From NCBI GenBank assembly GCA_943735955.1, contig OX030956.1, positions 12,936,400-13,000,399 of the forward strand: 64,000 nt of DNA. The letters run 5' to 3'. The position numbers were made by a program, and so were the translations under genes. Below the pieces are notes generated by a model that saw only the letters and a list, made by a program, of their open reading frames with translations, had not been told where the DNA came from and did not search any database. Source of the stretch: Piscicola geometra (Eukaryota > Annelida > Clitellata > Hirudinida > Piscicolidae). Shown piece by piece: positions 42,721-54,400 of this stretch; positions within the stretch are counted from its first letter, which is position 1; each line of letters begins with the position of its first letter.

Positions 42721-42729
42721 TATATAAGG
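42721..42729 (+). promoter_or_regulatory. Candidate TATA box of the Bsx gene
   Basis: TATATAAGG followed by GGTGG, about 165 bases before the Bsx start codon. Confidence 0.45.
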
Positions 42730-42887
42730 GGTGGAAAAAATGCTCTAGTGGCAAAACAAGAAAAAGTATTCTTTAAAAATAAAATACTAAAAGACAAAAC
42801 TTTTAAAATTTATATGAAACTGAAGTATAACTTTTCCTAAACCCAAATGTCGTCAAAAAAATCGAAATATCCATAAAAGTTTTCAAG

Positions 42888-44928
42888 ATGGCAGCAAGAA
42901 GCGACGAGGGTCCTTGCAATGTGACATCCTTCAAAATCGACGACATTCTGAAAGTCAAAGATGGCAGTGAGGTCGGCAATGGCACTGCGTCCTTGAGTGA
43001 AGGAGAATGCAAAAGCGAGATGTTTGTGAAAGGAGAAAAGAAGAAAATGTTATACAACGGAGTTGAATATGAGGTTCAAGATGAGAGTGAAGTTGGCAGT
43101 GGTGGAATAAAAGGGAGACCCGTGAAGGCAATCATGAAGAGCATTCTCTTGAAGGAAGCATCTAAAAACGTATTTAAAGACGATCAAAATAATTTCAAAA
43201 TGGACAAAACTTCACCAGAGAACGTCTTGAAAACATGTGATGTGACCCAAGTCATGCACGTGAACAAGAAAATCAAGCAAGTTGCCAGGAAGCAAACCTC
43301 GTCTGAGACAAGCAGCGTGGAGGGGAGAGATGAAAAGAGTTCAGATGAAAGCACCAAGAGCAACTGCGACCGTTACAGCCTCCACAGACTCCGCAGCAGT
43401 CTCAATCTCTTCATGCAAAAGGTCGACAAGCCCTTGCTATCCTTCCCTTCTGAGCAGGAAAGGTGAGTCTTCGCATGATTTTTGTTTGCTGCCGTTCGGA
43501 CTAAACGTGGTTTTATGTTTCATCCACGCATTTTGTCACATGGTTCTTATTCCAACCAAGGTATGCCTTTCTGTGGCACGCGAAACAATCGAGTTTTCCA
43601 CCATCGATGAAGAAGGAAGATGGAGAAAAGAATTTCGAGGTTAACAGTCGTCACCAAGAACTTAGTGATTGTAGCAACCATATGAAACACAAATACACCG
43701 ACAGTAACAACAACAACAACAATATAACCGACGACACCAACGAAATCAACAACCACACCAACAAAAGTAGTACTCCTAATTATAACAACACAAGCACATC
43801 TGGAGATCAGTCTGAAACAGTCACTAAGCAGACTCCCCTCCACAACCTCTCACACATTTCTTGCTGCAAGACTTCATTCTACAAAGATGAACTCAACAGA
43901 AGACCTCCAAACGATTTCCACACTTTACAAGACGACTACCCATTCTCACTTAAACACTTGGATAACTTATCAACATGCCTTTCCCAGCGTCACCATTTCG
44001 TTCCACCCTCCTCCACCTACCCTTCTCTCTACCCAATTTTTTCAAACATCCACCGATCAAACCTCCTTCTGAACTCCATATCAACCGCTGGTGAGTTCCA
44101 TGCAAGCAGTTGCAATGGCTTCATATAATCGCAATAGGCACTATTCCGTCTATCAATAAAACTTCCTTAATCAGTATGAAATAGCAGAATAATTTCCAAG
44201 AAATCCCTCAAACAAGATCTTAAATCTTTTCACACCAAAGCATCTAAACCACTTGAAACGCATTCATAGTTGCCATTCAACTCAACAGGCTTCAGACTGA
44301 GGAGTTTGTACGCAGGCGACTTCGGCAAGGTGTCGTGCAAGCGAAGAAAAGCGAGGACTGTCTTCAGCGACTCTCAACTGGCAGGCCTCGAGAAGAGGTT
44401 TGAGAAGCAGAAGTACCTGTCGACGCCCGAGCGCATAGAGCTGGCCAGTCAACTCAGCCTCTCTGAGACCCAGGTTAGTGCGGGACATGTAATGCCATAG
44501 GGGTTGATCTATAAATTAAAATCTATATAATGTCAATATTTTGTTTGAAAATGACTTTACATTTGATGTTTAAATAGCCCATTTATTATAGTTTATTTGA
44601 CAATACTTAAAAAATTTTAATCAATATTTTTAAAACTTTCAACACCAAGATCAAAACGTGGTTTCAAAATAGGAGAATGAAGCAGAAGAAGTGTGGCAAG
44701 AAGCTGCAGAACGGGGAAGAAAAGATGGAAGACAATGGAATCGTAGAGGAAGAAGAAGTGGGTTTCGATTTGAAGAAAGAGGATTCAGACAGACCTATAA
44801 TGGAAGAAGACCTCTCATACAAATCGAGTGAACCTTCAGAAATATCCTACCCTGACGTCTACCGACTGGAAAAATATTCTTTGTTTGAACGATGCTGCAA
44901 TGTTTCCAAACAAACGACAGAGCTCTGA
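42888..44928 (+). CDS. bsh: Bsx/bsh (brain-specific homeobox) transcription factor (4 exons)
   Basis: Homeodomain transcription factor of the Bsh/Bsx family, which acts in brain patterning and neuron identity. Exons: 42888-43462, 43561-44090, 44289-44473 and 44650-44928; about 522 residues, far longer than vertebrate BSX (about 233). The homeodomain is residues 387-446. Its [13 protein letters not shown] start, LEKRFE and [11 protein letters not shown] stretches are Bsx hallmarks, followed by [14 protein letters not shown]. Residue 50 is Gln. The intron between Q44 and I45 is at a position common in Antp-class homeoboxes. Residues 13-21 (TSFKIDDIL) match the N-terminal motif TSFFIEDIL of BSX, which supports the start and the assignment. 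The middle exon is Asn/Ser-rich. Barx is the nearest alternative but fits the N-terminal arm less well. Confidence 0.9.
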
Positions 44929-45458
44929 GGTTTCCGTGATGCATGACAGGTAAGAAAGGCTCGAATGAAATTATACTTTTGTCGTTGTTCCTTTCAATTT
45001 TTAACTTAATCTTAGCTAGTTGATCTCGGTAAAAATAGGGCAAAAAGCCTTGATAACTCGAACGAAGAACTGATTATGAGTTTGAAGATGATGATGATAA
45101 AGTCAAACTTTCTTTTTTTCTATTGAATCGATTTCAAATTAAAACTTCACACTTTAATTGACACTTTATACAAAAAGAAACTTCATAAAAAGTTATCTGA
45201 TAGGCTAATTTCACAGTTAATCAATCAATCAAACTGTTGAAGGCGAATAAAAAAATCAACAAGAACATGGGATCATTAAAAATAATTGTTGATGAAGGCT
45301 TCATTTGATGGCACTAAAAAGCAAGGAAGGAACAATTGATATCAATGAAATGATTATAATTTTTCAAAGACAATTTATATTATATGTTAATAAAAATAAA
45401 AATGTTGATAAAAATCAATAAAATAAATTGTTATTAATATTTAAACTTTTAAAATGTT
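44929..45458. other. Short spacer between the convergent Bsx and AHR genes
   Basis: This 530-bp AT-rich interval must hold both 3' UTRs. Several AATAAA motifs occur on the plus strand (for example near 45246). Confidence 0.55.
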
Positions 45459-48400
45459 TTATAGAAGTGAGTTTTTAACGTTTTGAGCATTAGAACGGAG
45501 ATTGAATAAGTCATAGAGTTTACAAACATTAGCATTGTTGTAGATGTTGTTGTTGAGGTGGTTGTAGGAGGATATATAGTTGTCGTGGAAACTGTCAAAG
45601 GATTGGAAGGGTGATGGATGGGAATTGCTCTCTTGCGTGTAGTATCTTGAAGGGTTGTTGCTTGGTGGTGGTTTGTTGAGGAAGTAGGTTGGCTCACAAG
45701 GTTGCATGGAAGGAAGTGTGTGTGGTGGAGAAGTGAAGTGGGATAGAGTGGCCGCTGAGAAGAGTGACTGAAGGTAATAAGGGGATGGATGGGTTTGTGG
45801 AGAATGAGTGCAGTCGTAACTGGCTTCTAGTTGGGTTGAGTAGGAGGGATGGGGTGCTGATGATGATAGCACGTAAGGTGTATACGAAGAAAATGATGAA
45901 GCTGTTGATGAACGATCTGATGATAACGATGATGATGGTGGTGCTGATAGTGATGATGATAGTGATGATGATGATAGCGATGATGAAATTGAAGATAGTG
46001 CTGCTGATGATGATGTTGAATTCACTGCTTGGAGTTTTCCCCCCAGAAAAGTTGTGTTTTCTTGAGTCAAGGTACTTCTGAAAGTAATTTCAAATAGATA
46101 TCTTAAAACACCAATAAACTAATGAAATTAACTTAATTAATTATTTACATATCAAATTTTATTCGTATCATTAACGCATACATTTTTAAATCCAGTATTT
46201 CCTTGTTTGATACACTGAATTCTGATATATAAGGCTTTCAGCGCTAGGGTGAAGTGGTAGTGGCAAGCATTGTTGCATAACGAGGGTCTCAAGCCTGGGA
46301 GCGAAAAGGAGGTGGTTGTGGAGTGCTGCTGTGTCGGCACGGCGTGATAGGCCGATCGGGAATAATGAGTTGGTCGTAATAAGGGTGTTTGAGAGTTTTA
46401 ATTGCATTTGTCGGGGTCCTTGTTTCCGAGGTATTTAGGGTACTTGAAATAATTGACAAATTGTTGGGAGGAGAAGAAGATAAAAATGGAATTAAGATGG
46501 GGATTATATTGAAATAGGAAATATATTTATCATGAAAAGTTTAAATAATATTTAAATAAGAAAAATAATTTTTAATTTAATGAATATAAATAATGAACAT
46601 TTGAAAAGTATAAGTTTTAGTGAAAATTATTGAAAAAGTTAAATAATGAACATTTAAAAATTATAAGTTTTAGTGAAAATTATTGAAAAAGTTAAATAAT
46701 GAACATTTAAAAAGTATAAGTTTTAGTGAAAATTATTGAAAAAGTTAAATTATAAAATAATGAAAAAACTTCTGATGGGAAAGCTCTGAGGAGCACAATA
46801 AACACTATCGCAACATAAACCAACAAAGAAAGTGACAAACAGGCAAAAATCATACATTGTCATGTACAATACGGACCTGAAGCAATTCAATGTTATAATC
46901 CTACATACAACTTTCCCATACCGCAATATCATTTCAATGCTTTGTCGTGTGCGCTCGCTTCCAGACAATGCACGAGTAATAAAAGAGACGAACTAGGCCA
47001 ATTAATCACCATTGAAGAACTCTCTCCATTCCCACGTCCCTCCACAACACTCCATCGTCATCACTTTGCATCATCCCTCTTTCTATTATTCAATTAATTT
47101 ATCAATTAAAAATTCAAAAGTTTTTGTGAACTGATGAATTCTTTACCACACCTGATAACATCGGCTTCATTATCATCAAAATTACTTGCATTATTTGCTA
47201 ATAATATCATCAAAACCACATTTATCTCCATCATCCTCATCATCCTCATCCTCATCATCCTCATCATTCCCCTCATCTTCATCCTCATCATTCTCATCTT
47301 CATCCTCATCATCCTCATCATTCTCATCCTCATCATTATCTTCATAGCCATCTTCATCTTCATTGTAATCAATCTTATGCTCATTGAAGCTTTCATCACC
47401 CTGCTAAAACCCCCACCACCACCACCACCATCATAATCATCACCATCATCATCACCATCACCACCACCACCACCACCACCACCACCACCACCACCACCAC
47501 CACCACCACCACCACCACCACCACCAACACCAACACCACCACCACCACTACCACTACTACCAGCGCTACCACCACTACCACCACCACCACCAACACCACC
47601 ACCACCATCATCATCATCACCATCATCATCACACCTTAATCACATCTCACGCTTATTACAGAGTATTTACAACAAAAGGAATTATACAATAAAATTAATA
47701 ATAAAACGAAAAAATATATATAATAATAAAAACAATGGTAAAAAAATAAAAAAAGATAATAATAAAAATAATGGAAAATAATAGAAACAATAAAAAGATG
47801 AATACTAAGTACGCAGGGTCACATCGCACTGATTGCAGGGCAGTTCCCTGGCCCCCTTCGGTCCAAGACACGCACATGAATATTCAAAGAAAATAAGTAA
47901 TTTTGAATATATATTTTGAATAAATGAATGAAATAAAGACATTCAACAAATTTTGTTAAATTGATTATTTTATAAAATGGATGATTTTTTGACAGGTTTA
48001 ACTATGAAAAATTATATAAACGTGTATTATAATTATATTTAAAAGATCCGAAATTTAGTAAAAGTTATTTTAAAAAAAAAAATCATTAAAAAAAATAAAT
48101 TAAAAAAACCCAAAAAAATTATTGAAAAAAAAACGTATTTATCCTTATATATTGGTACAGCTAGAAAGCATATCTCTATACATTGGTACGACTAAACTTC
48201 ATACCCCTATATATTCGTACGATCACACGTCATGCAAGACGGAAGCTCGTTAGGGGTGTTATTGTCACCCGTGGTGTGTCGTGTGGTGGATGGCACTGCA
48301 TCGAAGCAAGCGTGGATGGTGGATTAATTGGGAAGGGGGATTGTGATGGTGTGGGCACTGTTTTGTTGTCGAAAAGTGGGAAATAGCATTGATGATTAAA

Positions 48401-51400
48401 TGGATTTATTTATTGTTTTATTTATTGTTTTATTTCTTGTTTATTTATTGTTTTTTTAGTTGATAATGATATAAGTAGTGAAAGTAGAAATTGGCTAAGT
48501 TACTTGAGATGAGGTCTGTTTAGTTGGATAACCGATGACCTTGGTTGTTGTTGTTGTGGTTGTTGTTGTTGATGTTTTTGTAGATGTGGTTGCTGAGTAA
48601 TATCTTGTTGTGCGTTCAGGTATTGTTGTTGTTGCAGGTTTTGTAGGGTTTGTAGATTGTTTGAAATTGTTGCATAGTTGCTTCTTATGACTCCGTTGAT
48701 GTTGCATTTTTCCCTGTCATTATTAATTATCTTATTGGTAGTGTTTTTGTTGTTGTTAATATTGTTGTTGTTTATGGCGTAGTTGTTGTTAATGCTGTTA
48801 TTGACCATGTTATCAACACTGTTATTGGCATCATTGTTGTGGTAATTACTATTGTTAGCACTGCTACTTATAGAAATTCCTAGATAACTACTGACAAAAC
48901 AGCCATTTTTTGACACCTTGTTTATAATATTCATGTTGTTTTCAATGTTCAAGTCTTGAGTTTTTGTTGTGGTTTGTGGAGGTTGTTGTTGATGGTAGGC
49001 TTGTTGTTGAAGTGTTTTTTGTTGTTTAGTTTGTTCCACTTCATGCTGATATAGAAGCAATTGTGTTTGATTTTTATTTGGTAAATCTATTTTAGAATTG
49101 AAAGATGTTGTTTCTATCATTTTTATTTTTTCGATTGAAGACTTGCTTTTATTTTTATCAGCTCTATTGTTCACGCCATTTTTAAGAACTTTTTCCAAAT
49201 TTATTTTTAAAGCAGGAATAACTGCTTGATCAAAATTCACTGGCGGTTTGTCAACTGAGCCACCAGAAACGACAGTATCAGTTGTGGTATTATTGAGCAT
49301 TTGAACAGTGCTATCTTCCTCCTCGTTTAAACCATTGACCAAGGAATACAGTTTATCCTTAATGGAGTTTTCATATTGAAGATTCAGTTGCTGAAAAGTA
49401 TTTTGGTTGCTTTGTGGTAGGGAGTATGAAAGAGGAGGTAGAGTGGTGTAGAGGAGAGGTTCTGAGTGGAAAGAGTTATCGATGGAGTAGAAGTAGGTAG
49501 CTGTTAGAGGGTGGTGAGTGGTGTGAGCTGAAGTGTCGGACTGTATAGGTTCCTGGGTGAATGAAGAGTTGTTGCCGAGTTGAGAAAAGTATTGGATGTT
49601 TCCTGGAGGGTAAGGAGCTGGAAACTCTTTGAAAAGATTTTCTCTGTTGTTGCTGTTGATGAGATTTTCGTTGTATTCGGGGTTGAGTGACATTGTGTTG
49701 ATGCCGTAGTTTGTATCGATGCTAGTGTACGAGCTTTCAATGCTCGGATAAAGAGAGTTTAAGGGGAAAGTATTGACTTGAGAGAAATCAGGAAACACTT
49801 GACCTGAGACTCTGTGATTTCTTTTCGACAACATGTCCAAGCCCTCGTCATCCCTGGAAATCAATTTGAAAATTGATAAAAATCGTTGAAAAGGATTTGA
49901 AACATCTCGAAAAACGCAAAAGAATTCAAAAAAAAAAAATAATAATAAAATGTGTCAATATAGAAAGAAACATACGTCAAAATGCGGTTGGAGGCCTCGA
50001 CCACTTCAGGTCTCCCACTCTTGTACACCACCCTGCAACTACTCTGAAGCCAGATTGTGTTGTTGTTGCTAATGTTGTTGTTGCTGGTGTTGTTGTAGTT
50101 AATTTTGTTGCTGGTGTTGTTGTAAATGATGTTGTTGCTGGTGTTGTTGTAGATGATGTTGTTGCTGGTGTTGTTGACAACAGAAATTAAATTGTTGCTG
50201 GTGTTGTTGACAACAGAAATTAAATTGTTGCTGGTTGTTTTGTATGCCATGGTTACAATGCCTGAAGTTGTGTTGCTGTTGTTGTAGTTGTTGATTGAGT
50301 TAGTAGTCATTTCGTTTAGGTTTTTGTCTGAAGAGTTAATACTTGCATCTTGATCTTCGAAGTTGTAATCATCAGAATTAACATTCTCATTGTTTGCATT
50401 GTTAGAACGAATGACTCGGTAGGCTAAAAGACTGCATGTTCCCGTCTTCATGACTGTTCGTAGTTGGCAAAAAAACTTCAGTTTAGAGAAAAATAATTAT
50501 AAAATTATAAAAATTCCATAAAACTTAAAAATGACGCACTTTAATATATTTTTCTAAAAAAAGTAAATATTTTTAAAATGTTTTTATTTGTAACTTTTCA
50601 ACTTACGTTGTCGATGTGCGGCTGCATAGTAGGGCAGGTCGAGGGGGTGGATGTGGCTGTAGAGGCTAGAGGAGTCTCCCATGCCGAAAATATTCCAACC
50701 TCTGAAAGCGTTATTGTGATAATAAGGATGAATAATTGTAATAAGTAACAAAGATATTTGATAAAATAAACTCACCAGTTAACTGAGAAAATAAATTCAT
50801 TTTAAAATATATTAAAATGAATAAACTTAGATTCTATTTTATCGCCTCTTAGCTAAACAACAACCATTCTGCAGCACACTTCACGCACATTTTCTCCCTG
50901 GACAGGATGCTCATGTCCATGCGATGTCTGCTCTTGAACGAAGCTGCGTCAGCCTTGACGAAACCTCCCGAGGACGATGGACCGAACGGAGTGCACAAGA
51001 CAAACAGGGCATTTTTGGGACCGTTCCTGCCTTTGCTGTTTCTCTTGCCTTCTATCGGAAGAGCCTTCAACTTGCCCGAAACTTCGAACGTCTGTAGTGA
51101 GTTGAACAAGCGTGGAGAAGACTGAATCATAACTGATATAATTAAAATTGAATTCGCTGCTATATTGGTAAAAAGCATAATTATTTTTTAAGCCTACCAC
51201 AAATCCTGAAGCGTTGGTCAGCAGACACCTGAACCGCACTGCAAAGTTCACCTTCGTTTCTGCATGGTTTATTATGCGGTAAAAAATTGAAAGATTATAC
51301 ATTTTTTGGGTTTTTTGACTTCATATTTAATATAATAGATTTTTTCCTTAGTTTCGCATTTTCACTTCCAGTAAAAACTTGTGTAAATAAATTTTTAAAA

Positions 51401-54400
51401 CTGTGAACTATCAAAACTGTAAACCTTGTTGCTGGTTAGAAATGGCGATTCTGGTGTGTTTTCTGAATTCCATACGGTCTTCGGAGTGAATGAGGTCCAG
51501 CACAGTGTGGTTGATGATGTCTGACTAGAGTTAAAAGTTATTTTAAAATTTTTTTACTTCTTTCATTTATCCGAAATATTTCTTCAATATTAATCAAAAA
51601 AACGTTTATTTATTCAAATAATAATAAAAAATTATGACACATTCACTGAAGTAGGCATCCTTACCTGATGAAAACCCAGGTACTGTTCCACGGTTTCTGA
51701 GACGTACAAAATCTGTGATCCTTCTTCCGTCACCACCATTAAGAATCCGTTGAGCGCCTGTGAGGACAGAAGAGTTGGAATCGGAAAAGTTGGCAAAACT
51801 GGAACTTTCTTAAAACGTGTGGATATTTTGCCTATAATTAAACTTTTTAATTCGTTTGTGTATTTTGCACAACATGAATATCTAATTGAAAACCTCGTGT
51901 TTCATCGAAGGGAACAACATGATGAAAAAGATTGTTCTATTTTTTAAAATAAAAAAAAATAATTTCAGACACCTCAATGCATACTCTCCCCTCTTGCACC
52001 CGTGCGATACGCATCACAGCTTCTCTACAGACGAAAAGGATGACTGATGGAAGCGAACAATGGCGCTGATGGCTGGCATGTCGTCTTGAGCCTGATCGCT
52101 TGACGGTATTGTGCTCAGCGTATCGAATATCGCCGAGGAGATTTATAATTGAGACGGATTAGACTTTCGCTGGCAAATTGGCATTCGCAAGAAGTTTGTC
52201 TTGGATGGGTAGATTATTTTATGCGCTCAGATTATTGTAGTTGTATTAACAACGTTTGTAACACGTGCGTGTCCGGATTTCCATAGAGACTCACATGATA
52301 GCGTAGAATGACATGACACTTTGGAATTCTAATTAAAAGTTACAATTAATAAAGTAATTAACAATTAAAAAAAGTTCCACTTAAAAAGATCTTAAGTATT
52401 TGAGATCAATAAATCATTCTACAGTGAAAGTTTCGACTGACGAGGGCGTCTGAGCGTCAAGAGAGCTGAAGACTCCTGTCAAGAAATCAGCACTTTTGCT
52501 GGCGTTTATAGGGGCTTTCGCCAGTGCCTGGGAAGCTTTTTCTTTTCATTTTTTTAAATTTATAAATTTCTAAATTGTACTCTTTTTTTAACTTTCGTTT
52601 AATCGTTTTAAAGTTTTTTTTTTCGGGTTCCGACATTGAACATATTAAATTTTTTGTTTCTTTCAAGAGTATTATATTAAACATATAAACATTTATTTTG
52701 CAAAAAAACTAAAAAGAGCAGAGAAAACAGAGAAAACTCCTTAGAACTGTAATCTGCGTAGATCTTTATCTTCGATCATGAACAGCGCGCATGAAATATT
52801 AATTAAAAGTCTTTTGATTGAAAAGAGCATTGGAACCAACATCAATAGAGCCTCTTGCCTTAATCACGGTTCAACTTTTCATGGGATAATGAGTGTATTG
52901 GTTTAATTTTTTTCGATCAAAGAAATCACTAAAACATAGGGAATTATTAGTCAAGGTTTTTTCATTAAATAATTAATTAATTATTATACTTATTAAATAT
53001 ATATTGTATAAAAGCTGAAAAGACAAACTATTAACGACATGGACGATGCAACCTGGATATATTGTTATATACTATTGTTGCATTCGTGCTGTTATATATC
53101 ACGTTATACGCGTGGTAGTGGTTGTATGATTAGTAGAAAGACAATAGATTTGCAATGATCAAGCACAGTTTAGTTATGCAGAAGAGCTTAAATGGCTCGA
53201 GGAGTCAGGAAAGACGCTGATGCAAGGTTCCCATGGACGAAAACACCTGCTCTCTCTACCGCCACCGTCACCCGTACAAATCCCGTCCCTCTTCTCCTTG
53301 AAAATTCAACTTGAATAATTAGTTGAATTTTATTTTGTTTTATCATTTATTGTTTCTTGTTGCTCTATTGATAATTCGTAAAATGTTTTTTTTTTAAATT
53401 TATGGATTTATAAGAATATCCATTTATGTTTTTAGATTTTTTGTTTATTATGAATTAATATTATTAATTTTATTTCAATTCAATTTAATGAATAGTTGGA
53501 AACACAATTGTTTTTTAAATTTTCAAATCGCCATAAAAACTCTGCGAGAAATTCTCGCATGTTTTTCTATCAATTAAAAAGTTTTGCTACATTGGTAGTA
53601 TTTTAAGTGTATTTTATTTATTATTTACTTTTTTCCAAAACTTCTAATAATTTTTATCTTTTCTTAATACAGCAACTCTATCATGTATTTAAAAAAACAC
53701 AAAGATGAACACGAACCCAGATGAACCTATGAAAACGGGAACACGCACACAGAGCTTACAGAGCGACAAACACGCGATTTTTTTAATAACTTGTTAGTTT
53801 TCCCCACATGTTTCAATCGCACTCATCGCATGCAAACATTTTCATTGCTTGCATATGTGTTTGTCTGTGTATTTGTGTGTGTTTGTAAGTATGTTCGTTG
53901 CCTTTATCATAGATTTTTTTTAAATTAGTAAATTTTAAATTTTAAATTGGAAAAACTGGTGTTCCTATCGTTTTGAGCTGCACTGTACTAAAATGAAGAG
54001 TTGAAATTTGTTAAATAACAAAAATAAATCTAACTGAATGAATTTTACAAAGTGAAAAAAATACAACTAATAATGAACGAAAAAAACAATATAAAACCAT
54101 TATTTGCAATAATAATCTTGAAATAAATGAAAAATATCTTTAAAAAATATCACGACAATTGAGACCTTCCATCAAAAAGTGACAACCAATCAAGCTTGCC
54201 ATCATTATTAAGTGACCCTTCGTGCCTTCATACATTCGGTGTTCGTCTCAGAAAGTTTTCATATAAAAAGCTCATACTTGAGCCGATACGTAGTCACGAA
54301 AGCCTTAAGTTTTACCTGCCTGCAGAGACATTCAGGAGCGCAAGGCCTTGATTAAGATGATATATCTCTGAAAGTATCCTCTCGCGTGTCACTGTCAACC

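Larger units (their letters stand above)
46078..48503. other. AHR: Last AHR intron (2.4 kb)
   Basis: Besides the repeats it is AT-rich with no recognised exon. The donor GTAACT at its 5' end contains an in-frame stop, so retention would end the protein at once. Confidence 0.55.

Noticed and set aside
45459..46077. An independent Ser-rich gene next to Bsx
   Set aside because: It starts at a good acceptor in the phase needed by the AHR exon ending at 48504 and has no own ATG at its start, so it is best read as the AHR terminal exon. Transcript proof is lacking.
48500..49864. A separate single-exon gene of 454 codons
   Set aside because: Its first codons join in phase to the PAS-B exon (RILT then DDEG) exactly as in AHR, so it is an AHR exon.
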